22,430 nucleotides of DNA. Origin: Chloroflexota bacterium (lineage in GTDB: Bacteria > Chloroflexota > Dehalococcoidia > SAR202 > UBA826). The notes beneath the pieces are model-generated. The model was not told the origin of the DNA. It searched no databases and saw only the letters and a list, made by a program, of their open reading frames with translations. Below, piece after piece: positions 7,400 to 15,805 of this stretch; position 1 is the first letter of the stretch, and every line of letters starts with the position of its first letter. The DNA is taken from positions 2,475-24,904 of the forward strand of contig NZSI01000043.1 in NCBI GenBank assembly GCA_002696685.1, in the 5' to 3' direction. Both the position numbers and the translations under genes were made by a program.

Positions 7400-9082
7400 T
7401 TGAATAAAGAAATTGGACCTGTAGGTTCTTGTGGATTTTCAAATGGGATGGTCGCTGCCGGTCATCCACTGGAAGTTGAAGCCGGCTTGGATATTCTTCG
7501 GCTGGGCGGCAATGCGGTTGATGCTGCTATAACGGCTGCTTTTGTCGCTGACTTGGCGGAACCGGCCATGTGTGGGCTAGGAGCCCATGGTGTAATGTCG
7601 ATTTACTGGGCGGAGACTGGTAAAACCACTGTCATTGACTTTTATGACGTTGCCCCTGCCACTGCTTCTACATCTATGTTTCGGACGGCGCTTGGTATGT
7701 CATCTCCTGAAAAGACTGGAGCTCTTGGCTATCCGTCAGTCGAAAACGATGAACAATTCTATGGCCATAAGTCTGTCATGGTTCCCAGCCAGGTAGCAGG
7801 ACTTTTTTCGGCTTATAAGTTATTTGCTTCTCTTCCACTTGCTACCCTCATGGTCCCCTCGATAAGCCTCGCAAGAGAAGGAGTACCAGTCGACGAAATA
7901 ATGGCTAGGTATATCCAGGACACAAAGCATCTGTGGAATAGGTATCCGGAAATGGAATCCACATTTGGAAAGAATATAGGCGATTCTGTTGTACGGAACG
8001 ATCTCGCTAAAACATTGGAGCTTATAGCGAACGAAGGCGAGGATGTGTTTTACAGGGGGGCTATAGCCGAGCGGATAGTCCAAGATATGTGCGATAACGG
8101 TGGGATTCTTTCAGCAGAAGACCTGGATAATTATAGTCCGTTAGTTTACGAGTCCGACCAATACACTTACAGAGATATTACTTATGTAACCGGTGGGAAT
8201 GTGACCCTGGTTGAAGCCCTTAACATATTGGAAAACTTCGATATTTCACCTTCAGGACATCAAACCCTAGAGACTGTCCATCTTATGATTGAGTCTATGA
8301 AGCTTTCCTGGGCTGACACATTGGCTCACGTTGGAGATCCAAGGGGAAGCGATAGTCCCTGGAAGTCTTTGATATCGAAGGAGTACGCTAGAGAAAGAGC
8401 TGCAATTATAGATCCTGTTAAGGCTTCCTCTTTCCCCAATTTTGGCAATCCGTGGACGTTTGAAAATAAGGATGACCCAAACTTGAATAAGATTCCGATC
8501 GACAACTCAGGAAAAACCATTGGGCATACGACAAAAATAGTTGTTATGGATCGAGACAACAACGTAGTTTCACTGATAACTAGCCTGGGCACTTATTTTG
8601 GGTCGCAGATTATCGTTCCTGGAACGGGAATTCTTCTGAATAACAGTATGCACAGACTTGATCCCAGACCCGGGTATCTAAATTCCATAATGCCTGGCAA
8701 AGGGATGCAAAGATTAACTTCAAGTGTGATTGCATTTAACAATAATGTTCCGGTTTCTACGCTTGCCGGGTCTCTCAGCATATTTCTTGGGGGAATGGGG
8801 ATTCATCCCTTGGTGAACATGGTTGACTTTGGTATGGGTATACATGAAGCAATTAATTCCTTGAGATTTCATCCTGTGGGAGAAGAAATATGGGTTGATA
8901 GTCGGATGGACATTGATCTTCTTGAGGGTCTTACTAATATGGGGCACAAGCTTGTATTAAAGGAATCAAGTTATGGGAATACATCTTTTGGTAATCATGT
9001 AGGGTTGAGTTTTACTAAAGAAAAATCCCTAATGTCCGGTGGTATTGATGTCCTTCACAACAATTGGTTGAAAGGTTTCTGA
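7400..9082 (+). CDS. Gamma-glutamyltransferase family protein (Ntn hydrolase) with an atypical substrate site
   Basis: A 560-residue precursor of the GGT family, which self-cleaves before a threonine that becomes the nucleophile. The N-terminal block M-V-A-A-G-H-P-L, then G-G-N-A-V-D-A-A, is typical. The cleavage motif G-H-T-T-K places the nucleophile at T377. L-L-N-N-S-M (412-417) and T-S-S (440-442) follow as in the small subunit. Two deviations stand out. The Arg that holds the glutamyl carboxylate in E. coli GGT (I-D-F-R) is Tyr82 here. The usual short oxyanion G-S-P-G-G is replaced by a longer G-S-L-S-I-F-L-G-G (457-465). The substrate may therefore not be glutathione. There is no signal peptide, whereas classical GGT is exported. 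The start is TTG 7400, just after an in-frame stop; ATG 7448 (M-V-A-A) is an alternative and neither has a good ribosome binding site. Probably cotranscribed with the upstream enolase. Confidence 0.88.
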   Translation: MNKEIGPVGSCGFSNGMVAAGHPLEVEAGLDILRLGGNAVDAAITAAFVADLAEPAMCGLGAHGVMSIYWAETGKTTVIDFYDVAPATASTSMFRTALGMSSPEKTGALGYPSVENDEQFYGHKSVMVPSQVAGLFSAYKLFASLPLATLMVPSISLAREGVPVDEIMARYIQDTKHLWNRYPEMESTFGKNIGDSVVRNDLAKTLELIANEGEDVFYRGAIAERIVQDMCDNGGILSAEDLDNYSPLVYESDQYTYRDITYVTGGNVTLVEALNILENFDISPSGHQTLETVHLMIESMKLSWADTLAHVGDPRGSDSPWKSLISKEYARERAAIIDPVKASSFPNFGNPWTFENKDDPNLNKIPIDNSGKTIGHTTKIVVMDRDNNVVSLITSLGTYFGSQIIVPGTGILLNNSMHRLDPRPGYLNSIMPGKGMQRLTSSVIAFNNNVPVSTLAGSLSIFLGGMGIHPLVNMVDFGMGIHEAINSLRFHPVGEEIWVDSRMDIDLLEGLTNMGHKLVLKESSYGNTSFGNHVGLSFTKEKSLMSGGIDVLHNNWLKGF

Positions 9083-9186
9083 TCCACCTAAATAGCGTGA
9101 TCGTATTGGGTTATTAGTTAGTACTTCCCTACCCTTTTTCTTTGGATTGTTAACCTGGAAATTTACTTTATGGTAGGCTGAATTTT

Positions 9187-9885
9187 ATGAACTGGTCGAC
9201 TCCCAATAACCTTTCTCCTTTGCAGCAATTTTCTGATGCAGCAGACTCTGATGACCTAGATTTGACACAAATGGCGTTGTTGATTGCTTTAAGTGAATAT
9301 CCCAATTTAGATTTACAGCTAGAACAACAATCATTGGACTCACTTGCCTCCGCCGCCGCCCACCGGGTTGATGAGGAGAGGGAACCTCTAGCCCGGGCTA
9401 ATATTTTGAGTGAATATCTTTTTGATGAAGTAGGATTCAGGGCTAATCAGGAAAACTACTATGACCCACGTAATTCTTATTTGAACGAAGTGATTGAAAG
9501 ACGATTGGGAATTCCCATAACTTTATCTTTACTCTACATGGAGGTTGGAAAGAGGTTGGAGATGGACTTAGAAGGTGTTGGTATGCCTGGTCACTTTCTT
9601 GTCCGTGTCAAGTCTAGTCAGGAAGATATATTGGTGGACCCGTTTCACCGAGGGATTATTTTGTCTGAGCAGGAATGTGCCAGAAGACTCCAACAAATTG
9701 TTGGCGATACGGTGGCTTGGGATAAGAGATATGTTGCCGGGGTAAGCGACAGGCAGTTAATCACGCGGATTTTGAGAAATCTTGGGGCCATTTATGCTGC
9801 TGCGAATGATTATGAAAGGGTTAGCAGGGTTGACGAGTGGATAAATGCATTACAGGTTCCTCCCGCTGGTGTCACTAGCCCTTGA
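9187..9885 (+). CDS. SirB1-type transglutaminase-like protein
   Basis: A 232-residue protein of the SirB1/transglutaminase-like superfamily. The diagnostic run lies around residues 90-140: Y-x-D-P-R-N-S-Y-L-N-E-V-I followed by R-R-L-G-I-P-I-T-L-S, then G-V-G-M-P-G-H-F-L-V-R, and soon after D-P-F-H-R-G. In this family the fold of a papain-like transglutaminase is kept but the catalytic Cys is generally absent, as here (Ser/Thr in the I-P-I-T-L-S position), so a non-enzymatic or unknown role is likely. The C-terminal 40 residues look helical and could be the short TPR-like tail common in this family. No signal peptide. The Shine-Dalgarno is weak. The gene stands alone between two intergenic gaps of 104 and 181 bases, with no obvious functional link to its neighbours. 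Confidence 0.85.
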   Translation: MNWSTPNNLSPLQQFSDAADSDDLDLTQMALLIALSEYPNLDLQLEQQSLDSLASAAAHRVDEEREPLARANILSEYLFDEVGFRANQENYYDPRNSYLNEVIERRLGIPITLSLLYMEVGKRLEMDLEGVGMPGHFLVRVKSSQEDILVDPFHRGIILSEQECARRLQQIVGDTVAWDKRYVAGVSDRQLITRILRNLGAIYAAANDYERVSRVDEWINALQVPPAGVTSP

Positions 9886-10066
9886 ATATAAGGTTTTGCA
9901 TAGGCATATCTGGGGAATCATATATACAATTGTGTTTGCTCCAATTTTAATTGTGGAAGAGAAATTACGTGGGACAGGTGATAGAAAATTCGCCTGACGA
10001 ATAATAAATTTTAATTGGGATAGTTTAGATAATGTTCTATTCTGCCCGCATAGAGGAGGGAACTTC

Positions 10067-10807
10067 ATGACAAATTCTGATATGGGTCCTGTGGAAGTAT
10101 CACAGGAAATCCTTGACAGTCTAAAGGCAATTCCTACAGCAACTGTTTATAATGCTCTTAGAAATTTCGGATCGCTATTTTGTGTCTGTGAAGGTATTCA
10201 AAACTTCACGCCGTTTACACCTGGTAAAGAACGATTTGCAGCGAGAGCACGTACCCTTAGGTTTATGCCACTTCGTCCTGATATTGCGAGTGACAAGCCG
10301 GGTGGTGTTGATTCCCCCGAATATATCGCCATGGGCCGGTGTGGCCCGGGAGACGTGCTTGTGGCAGATATAGGTGGAAGAGTCCAGGATGTGGTAGCAG
10401 GAGACGTAAAATTGCTTCAACTTGCGATGAATAACGCTGATGGGGTGGTGATAGACGGTGCGATAAGGGACCTGGATGTACTCCTTGATGAAGATTACGC
10501 TCTTTCCGTGTACGCCAAAGCACGCAGTTTTCACGGCAATCCAAGTAGTCTTCCAGCTGAAGAAAATGTTCAAATTCAGTGTGGGGGTGCCCTTGTGCGC
10601 CCAGGTGATGTCATGGTGGGAGATAATGACGGGGTTCTCGTCGTTCCATCATGGATGGCTGAAAAAGTATTAGAGTGGGCCATTGAGCATGAGGGCGCAG
10701 AGAACTTGGTTAAAGACAAGATAAAGGCAGAGAAAGTCGCACCAGGTAAATATTATCCTCCCACCCAAGAAACCATAGAAGAATGGCGAAGACGGAATTC
10801 TCGGTAG
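10067..10807 (+). CDS. RraA family protein, probable 4-hydroxy-4-methyl-2-oxoglutarate aldolase-like lyase
   Basis: A 246-residue protein of the RraA-like fold, formerly misannotated as a menaquinone methyltransferase. Hallmarks are P-T-A-T-V-Y-N-A-L near residue 24, G-P-G-D-V-L-V-A-D near 94-102, G-D-V-K around 115, and V-V-I-D-G-A-I-R-D at 129-137, whose Arg-Asp pair binds substrate and divalent metal in the characterised aldolases. A final [14 protein letters not shown](V/I)-P is also standard. Catabolic members cleave 4-hydroxy-2-oxoacids to pyruvate plus an oxoacid. Others bind RNase E as RraA; an enzymatic role fits better here because the protein is longer than RraA proper and sits among catabolic genes. 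GAGGAGG (10053-10059) seven bases before ATG fixes the start. The MFS gene follows after 60 bases on the same strand. Confidence 0.9.
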   Translation: MTNSDMGPVEVSQEILDSLKAIPTATVYNALRNFGSLFCVCEGIQNFTPFTPGKERFAARARTLRFMPLRPDIASDKPGGVDSPEYIAMGRCGPGDVLVADIGGRVQDVVAGDVKLLQLAMNNADGVVIDGAIRDLDVLLDEDYALSVYAKARSFHGNPSSLPAEENVQIQCGGALVRPGDVMVGDNDGVLVVPSWMAEKVLEWAIEHEGAENLVKDKIKAEKVAPGKYYPPTQETIEEWRRRNSR

Positions 10808-10867
10808 GAGGTCCCGCATCGAAATGTTGATTTTATTTCCATTTCCTGACCTTAAATATTTTTCGGT

Positions 10868-12070
10868 ATGAGGATTTCTTCCCCTGTTTTAAAGTTGCGG
10901 GACTTTAGGCTGTTGATAGCTGCTACTTTCTTCGAGAGTTTTATGCGAGGGGAAAACGTGGTTTTGGGATGGGTAATTTTGGAACTGACCGATTCGCCCT
11001 TTATGGTTGGCTTAGCCATGGGAATTCGGGCGGCGCCAGGGTTTTTCCTTGGTATAACGGCTGGTACTATTTCTGATCTTGTCGATAGGCGTAAGTTTAT
11101 GCGCCTGTTGATGGCGTTGGCGGTTTTGGTCGCTTTGACAATGGGATTATTGCTCTCCTCAGGTAAGGCTGAGCTTTGGCATTTACTGGCTATTCCCGTT
11201 TTTTCGGGCACGATCCACATGATGTTCAACACCGCAAAGCAGAGTTTCGTTTTTGACTTGGTGGGACGTGAAAATGGACTTAACGGGATGTCTTATCTTG
11301 GTCTGTCAATGAGAGGAGGAGGGATGTTGGGGGCTCTCGGTGTAGGGTTTGCACTCGCAAAATGGGGTGCTGGAGCCGGATATTTTGTTGTCGCAGTTGC
11401 TTGCTGTATATCTGTGGGATTTCTAGGATTTATTCGTTCTCGTGGTACGTCTGCTCCTTCTCGAAGAGGAAATATCCTTACGGGTTTTGTAGAGTTCTGG
11501 AAGGAAATGCGGCAAAACCGGACCATTGCAGGACTAGTTTTCATCGTAATGCTCGTCGAGTTTTTTGGTTTTACTCCTAATAACGCTTTAATGCCAAGTA
11601 TTGCTCGTGACGTTTGGGGTTTGGGTCCACAGGGACTTGGAATTTTAAGCGCTTTTAGTTCAGGGGGAGGAATACTCGCCATTGCAGTTATTTCTTTGGT
11701 GGGCCATATACGTTATCAGGGGTTAGCGTTTATTGTTGTTTTGCATTTATTTGGAGGAGCCTTGCTGCTCCTCGGTTTTGCTCCATCAGTCTATGTAGCT
11801 GTGATTGCCATTGTCGTTCTAAGCGGGACCATGGCACTTTCCGATCTGTTCTCACAAACTCTTTTGCAGAGGCTGGTTCCTAATGACTTGAGAGGCCGTA
11901 TTATGGGTGCCTGGACTACGGCAGTTGGTACGGGCCCGGTAGGTAACCTTGAAATTGGGGCACTGGCTTCTTTAATGGGAGTGACCGTCGCATTAACGTT
12001 CCATGGTGGAGGACTGGTTCTCCTAGCAATCATTACACTTCTTACCTTTAAAAGGCTCCGTAGGATCTAG
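10868..12070 (+). CDS. MFS transporter (MFS_3/drug-exporter type)
   Basis: A 400-residue membrane protein with about ten to twelve hydrophobic segments and short loops. Typical features are R-D-F-R-L-L near the start, a motif-A-like D-L-V-D-R-R-K-F-M-R after the second helix, and a second-half equivalent, P-N-D-L-R-G-R-I-M-G, near residue 340. The latter is characteristic of the MFS_3 group that includes enterobactin exporters and many multidrug or metabolite efflux proteins. Export of a small molecule is therefore more likely than uptake, but the substrate is unknown. It differs in subfamily from the MFS protein at 2050. No Shine-Dalgarno is visible before ATG 10868, and the next gene is convergent. 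It may be cotranscribed with the RraA-family gene 60 bases upstream. Confidence 0.87.
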   Translation: MRISSPVLKLRDFRLLIAATFFESFMRGENVVLGWVILELTDSPFMVGLAMGIRAAPGFFLGITAGTISDLVDRRKFMRLLMALAVLVALTMGLLLSSGKAELWHLLAIPVFSGTIHMMFNTAKQSFVFDLVGRENGLNGMSYLGLSMRGGGMLGALGVGFALAKWGAGAGYFVVAVACCISVGFLGFIRSRGTSAPSRRGNILTGFVEFWKEMRQNRTIAGLVFIVMLVEFFGFTPNNALMPSIARDVWGLGPQGLGILSAFSSGGGILAIAVISLVGHIRYQGLAFIVVLHLFGGALLLLGFAPSVYVAVIAIVVLSGTMALSDLFSQTLLQRLVPNDLRGRIMGAWTTAVGTGPVGNLEIGALASLMGVTVALTFHGGGLVLLAIITLLTFKRLRRI

Positions 12071-12133
12071 TGGGTTAGCTTACGAGATTTTTTTGAAATT
12101 GATAGAGGACTGTCATCAAGATCTGAAGATGTT

Positions 12134-12922
12134 TCAGGCCCAGGATCCTTTTGCCATAATTCCCCCGTCAACGTTTACAAAAGTTCCTGTCATAAATGAA
12201 GCCCTATCGCTTGCAAGGAAAGCAACCACTTTTGCTATGTCCTCTGGAGCCCCCAATCGGCCGATTGGGTGAGTTCTACCTGATTCTATTATCGCGTCCT
12301 CAATTTCTGTCCCGGAACTAACCACAGAATCCCTCCATAGAGGGGTGTCTACTCCACCGGGGCAAACAGAAAGGACGCGTATGTTATCTTCTGCGTAGTC
12401 TAGTGCCATCTGCCGCGTTAGTGAGAGGTCACCTCCTTTTGTTGCCGCATATGCCGGCACCAAATAAGCAGATTGCTGCCCTTGCACGCTCGCGGTGCTG
12501 ATAATTCCCCCCCCGCCTCTAGTTCTCATTTCAGGTATTGAGTATTTAGCCATGAGAAAACGACTCTTTAAATTAACTGCTAAAACTCTGTCCCACATCT
12601 CCTCAGTAGTATTTTCAACGTTAGCGTAAGAACTGATTGGTTGGATTCCAACATTGTTAAATAATATGTCCAAGCCTCTGAATTGGGAGACACATTCGGA
12701 TACAGTTCTCTCACAATCCAAAGATAGAGATGCATCGCCTATCACAGAAAATGCTGTTCCTCCTTTATCTCGTATCTCTGACACTGTTGATTCAGCAGCA
12801 TCTTGGTCTATGTCCATGATTGCGACTGATGCTCCTTGGGATGCGAGTTCCTTTGCGCCTGCCGAACCGATACCAAGTCCACCACCGGTAACTATTGCTA
12901 TCTTTCCTTCTAAATCGCCCAT
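12134..12922 (-). CDS. SDR family NAD-dependent oxidoreductase
   Basis: A 262-residue classical short-chain dehydrogenase/reductase. The N-terminal T12-G-G-G-L-G-I-G19 is the dinucleotide loop, and D37 at the end of the second strand favours NAD(H) over NADP(H). N-N-V-G (89-92) replaces the usual N-N-A-G. The catalytic set is N117, S145, Y158 and K162 (Y-A-A-T-K), all present. The C-terminal F-V-N-V-D-G-G is standard. The enzyme should oxidise a secondary alcohol or reduce a ketone; the substrate is not predictable. The start is supported by AGGAG a few bases upstream on the minus strand. It lies 58 bases downstream of the enolase superfamily gene at 12981-14171 and on the same strand, so the pair probably forms an operon in which an enolase product, or its precursor alcohol, is handled by the SDR. 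Confidence 0.93.
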   Translation of the reverse strand: MGDLEGKIAIVTGGGLGIGSAGAKELASQGASVAIMDIDQDAAESTVSEIRDKGGTAFSVIGDASLSLDCERTVSECVSQFRGLDILFNNVGIQPISSYANVENTTEEMWDRVLAVNLKSRFLMAKYSIPEMRTRGGGGIISTASVQGQQSAYLVPAYAATKGGDLSLTRQMALDYAEDNIRVLSVCPGGVDTPLWRDSVVSSGTEIEDAIIESGRTHPIGRLGAPEDIAKVVAFLASDRASFMTGTFVNVDGGIMAKGSWA

Positions 12923-12980
12923 TTTTGGCTCCTAGTTTTAAAAGACCGATCTCAGATGCCCACTTTGATATAGACCTTAA

Positions 12981-14171
12981 TCATCCTATGAAGTTGATAT
13001 TTTTACTGCTTAAGTCAGGTAGGAAATTATCCTCTATATAGTCCCAGTTGAATTCAATTCCTAGCCCAGGGCCTTTCGGTATTTTGACATATCCGTCATT
13101 ATCCAAGGGGTCACAGGGTTTTTTTAGAAATACCGGACAAGCGTCACGATCTTCATCAGGTTTGGTTAGACCTCTTTCATAATATTCACATTGTTCTTCG
13201 GTTGTGGATCCCAGGATGGCGAGATTTGCGAATCCGCCTACGTGCATTTCGCACTGCATTCCGAGTGACTCATACATTGCGATTGCTTTTCTGCAGCCAG
13301 TGATACCACCGAAGCTTACGTCAATTCTTCCCATGTCTGATGCCCTTTGAAATGCCCAGTTTGCCCTGGTGTAAAAACTGCCAGGTTCCATTTCAGGACC
13401 CAAAATATTTATATCTAGTTCTTTAGTAAGCTGCTTATAGGGTTCCATCCTGCGTTCATCCATCGGATGCTCTAGCCAGTAGTAGTCGAGTTTTTCCAAT
13501 TGTCTACCAACCATTAGGGATTCCTGATATGTATAAACACTCCAAGGGTCCAGCATTAGTACGATGTTATTACCTACAGCGTCCCTGACGGCTTCACAAA
13601 CCTCTATGTCCTGTTTGGGAAAGGCAGGTTTTCCTGGAGCTGGACAGTCGTTTATAGGATCCCAGAAAATATAGGCGTGGACTTTGAAGGCTTTATAACC
13701 ACGAGCAACTGCTTCTTTTGCATGCTCCGCATAGACATCTGGGTTGCCCAGATTTGGATATGTGCTTGCATACGCTTTAACTTTGTCGCGTGCTCCACCA
13801 AGAACCTGGTATGTGGGTGAATTTGCTAGTTTTCCCATCAGATCCCATAAGGCGCAATCTATGGATCCAATGGTTGTTTCAGAAAATCCCCGGTGGGCCA
13901 TCATCCACTGCCATAGTTTTTCTATATTTCTCGGGTCTTCCCCAACGAGAAGAGGTTTTATGATATTTTCCGTTTCTTCAACACTTGGGGGTTCATAATA
14001 ACCATCCCAGCCGTATTGAGTATCGAAACCAGTTTGGCCATCATCGGTTGTTATTTTAATTAGTCCCCTAGGAACTCTTCTTTTGGGTCCTCGTTGACCA
14101 TATCCCCATTTGGTTCCGTAATCTTCGGCCTCAACCGAGAATCTGATCACTTGAACGTCTGCAATTTTCAT
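12981..14171 (-). CDS. Mandelate racemase/muconate lactonizing enzyme family protein (enolase superfamily)
   Basis: A 396-residue enolase superfamily enzyme starting M-K-I-A-D-V, a normal first strand for the family. The frame could extend to 14222, but ATG 14171 has GGGAGAAA just upstream and matches the family start. Barrel residues are K163-x-H165 after the second strand, metal ligands D208, E234 and E260, and an H310/D284 pair, so it belongs to the mandelate racemase arrangement with His in place of the second Lys. A proton-abstraction dehydratase acting on a hydroxyacid is the best general guess. It has a longer loop after the second strand (about 168-187, rich in Pro and Asp) than the paralogue at 6227, so the substrate probably differs. 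It is divergent from the LLM oxidoreductase gene at 14293, with the SDR gene downstream on the same strand. Confidence 0.92.
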   Translation of the reverse strand: MKIADVQVIRFSVEAEDYGTKWGYGQRGPKRRVPRGLIKITTDDGQTGFDTQYGWDGYYEPPSVEETENIIKPLLVGEDPRNIEKLWQWMMAHRGFSETTIGSIDCALWDLMGKLANSPTYQVLGGARDKVKAYASTYPNLGNPDVYAEHAKEAVARGYKAFKVHAYIFWDPINDCPAPGKPAFPKQDIEVCEAVRDAVGNNIVLMLDPWSVYTYQESLMVGRQLEKLDYYWLEHPMDERRMEPYKQLTKELDINILGPEMEPGSFYTRANWAFQRASDMGRIDVSFGGITGCRKAIAMYESLGMQCEMHVGGFANLAILGSTTEEQCEYYERGLTKPDEDRDACPVFLKKPCDPLDNDGYVKIPKGPGLGIEFNWDYIEDNFLPDLSSKNINFIG

Positions 14172-14292
14172 GCTTTCTCCCAGTAAGGTATTCATTGCTA
14201 TAGAGCAGTCCGACACTATCATATAATCCGACTCCAGAACTTTTGTAACTTATTTGAAATATAGTTTGGATCTAAAAAGGGGCTTAACTGAT

Positions 14293-15219
14293 ATGAGAAT
14301 GGGATTATTTATAGGTGGTATAGGGTCTGCCGGATCACTAGAAAGCCAAATCACACAAATTTTGGAAGCTGAAAAAGATGGATTCCACAGCCTGTGGGCG
14401 GCACACATTATGGATGTAGATATTATGTCTATGATGTGTTTGGCCGCAGAAAAAACCAGTCGGATTGAAATGGGAACCGCTGTAACGCCGACTTTCCTCA
14501 GACATCCTATAGCAATGGCCCAGCAGGCTTTGACGGTTCAGTCAATTGCTGGGGGCAGATTTACTTTGGGAATAGGGGTGAATCACAAACCTGTTGTAGA
14601 AGATCGATTGGGGATGGAATTTCACCGACCAGCTCAGCACATGAAAGAATATCTTGACATAGTCAGAACACTTTCCAGAGATGGCATAGTGGACTACAAG
14701 GGTCAGATATTCAGTGCTAACACGCAGTTCACAATAGCGGAGCGCTCTCACATTCCGGTTCTTTTGGCCGCACTGGGTCCAAGAATGTTAAAAACTGCCG
14801 GAGAAACTGCCGATGGAACCATTACCTGGATGACCGGAGTACAAACCCTCAAAACCCATATTGTCCCTACAATAAATCGTGCTGCCGAGGGTGCTGGAAG
14901 AGACAATCCTCGGATTGTTGCAGCAGTTCCCGTGGCAGTCACAGGGGATCGTCCCGCTGCTTTTAGGCAAGCTAATGACTACTTCGGGCGTTATGGACAG
15001 TTACCTAGCTATAGAGCGATGCTAGACAGAGAGGGGGTTGAAAGTCCTGCTGAAATGGCACTTGTTGGGGATGAGGAAGAGGTTGCAGAACAATTGAGGG
15101 CTTACGCCGACGCCGGGACGACCGACATGGCTGCCCAGATTTATCCCGTGGGTCCTGATCCTCATGAATCAATTGCAAGAAGTAGAAATCTACTCAGAAG
15201 TTTAATTGGTAAACTATGA
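14293..15219 (+). CDS. Probable F420-dependent LLM class oxidoreductase (TIGR03564-like)
   Basis: A 308-residue luciferase-like TIM-barrel oxidoreductase. Recognisable blocks are an initial M-G-L-F strand, A-E-K-D-G-F-H-S-L-W, R-I-E-M-G-T-A-V-T-P-T near residue 59, R-H-P-I-A-M-A-Q-Q-A-L-T, G-G-R-F-T-L-G-I-G, and P-V-L-L-A-A-L-G-P-R-M-L near 156-167 followed by E-T-A-D-G-T. A late Y-G-Q-L-P-S-Y-R-A-M-L-D-R-E-G block is also present. Together these match, from memory, a subfamily annotated as F420-dependent; whether F420 or FMN is used needs checking. The expected activity is hydride transfer to or from an alcohol, ketone or enone. ATG 14293 has AAGGGG (14277-14282) ten bases upstream; a TTG at 14254 would add 13 residues without support. 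The gene is divergent from the enolase at 12981 and could share a control region with it. Confidence 0.88.
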   Translation: MRMGLFIGGIGSAGSLESQITQILEAEKDGFHSLWAAHIMDVDIMSMMCLAAEKTSRIEMGTAVTPTFLRHPIAMAQQALTVQSIAGGRFTLGIGVNHKPVVEDRLGMEFHRPAQHMKEYLDIVRTLSRDGIVDYKGQIFSANTQFTIAERSHIPVLLAALGPRMLKTAGETADGTITWMTGVQTLKTHIVPTINRAAEGAGRDNPRIVAAVPVAVTGDRPAAFRQANDYFGRYGQLPSYRAMLDREGVESPAEMALVGDEEEVAEQLRAYADAGTTDMAAQIYPVGPDPHESIARSRNLLRSLIGKL

Positions 15220-15326
15220 AATACATGCAAAAGCAACTGGCATCATAGGTCGAAAGTGCTCGGGAACCGCTTTAGTAGGCCGATAGTTTGTTATCCACGA
15301 AAGAGAAAGTTTTAGAGGAATTTGAA

Positions 15327-15707
15327 ATGACCCCAAAAGAGTTGGTTTTAGGTGGTTATAAATCTTTTGCTGAGGGCGATATGGAGAGTCTCGGAAAGAT
15401 TTATCACAAAGATGCGTTAGTCCAAGTAAATGGAGACCACGAACTTTCTGGCGAATATCATGGGTTCAATGATTTTCTGGAAAATTTTTTATCCAAATTG
15501 CTTATTAGATTTCCGAACTTTGACCTAGAAATTCTTAACGTATCTTCTGATGGTGATCACGTATATGTTCACGTTCGTTATACAGCTGATAATCTAGACT
15601 CTGAATCGATTCACATGTTTGTGGTGGAGGATGAGTTGGAAACAAAATTTCATATATTTGATGATTCCCAGAAAATAGCTGCAGCGCTTGGTGGCTTGCA
15701 AAATTAG
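15327..15707 (+). CDS. Small NTF2/SnoaL-like domain protein
   Basis: A 126-residue protein with the layout of the NTF2-like/SnoaL fold. An initial helix (V-L-G-G-Y-K-S-F-A-E-G-D-M-E-S-L) leads into Y-H-K-D-A-L-V-Q-V-N-G. A G-x-x-x-F-x-x-F-L segment follows, and then alternating strands with H-V-Y-V-H-V-R-Y-T and a closing strand E-T-K-F-H-I-F-D. Members are cone-shaped binding proteins or small isomerases, hydratases or cyclases; no catalytic set can be assigned. AGAGGAA (15314-15320) six bases before ATG 15327 decides the start over an upstream TTG at 15288. It follows the LLM oxidoreductase by 107 bases on the same strand, so a role in the same pathway is possible but unproven. Confidence 0.75.
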   Translation: MTPKELVLGGYKSFAEGDMESLGKIYHKDALVQVNGDHELSGEYHGFNDFLENFLSKLLIRFPNFDLEILNVSSDGDHVYVHVRYTADNLDSESIHMFVVEDELETKFHIFDDSQKIAAALGGLQN

Positions 15708-15805
15708 TTAAGGGAGGAGCGACTACGGTCAGAATATCAATTCCTTTCTCATTGTCGATACGAAGTTAGCCAGCTAAATTGGGCACTTCATGAGATAGGT
15801 TGTGT

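Noticed and set aside
10028..10033. GATAAT as a -10 box for the RraA-family gene
   Set aside because: The correctly spaced upstream hexamer (TAAATT) is a poor -35; not strong enough to annotate.
10175..10573. 132-codon open frame on the minus strand inside the RraA-family gene
   Set aside because: It lies antisense to a gene with all family motifs, has no ribosome binding site, and its product shows no recognisable domain.
10852..11682. Long antisense open frames opposite the MFS gene (10852-11232 and 11293-11682)
   Set aside because: They are antisense shadows of a clear 400-residue transporter; their compositions reflect the complementary codons of hydrophobic residues.
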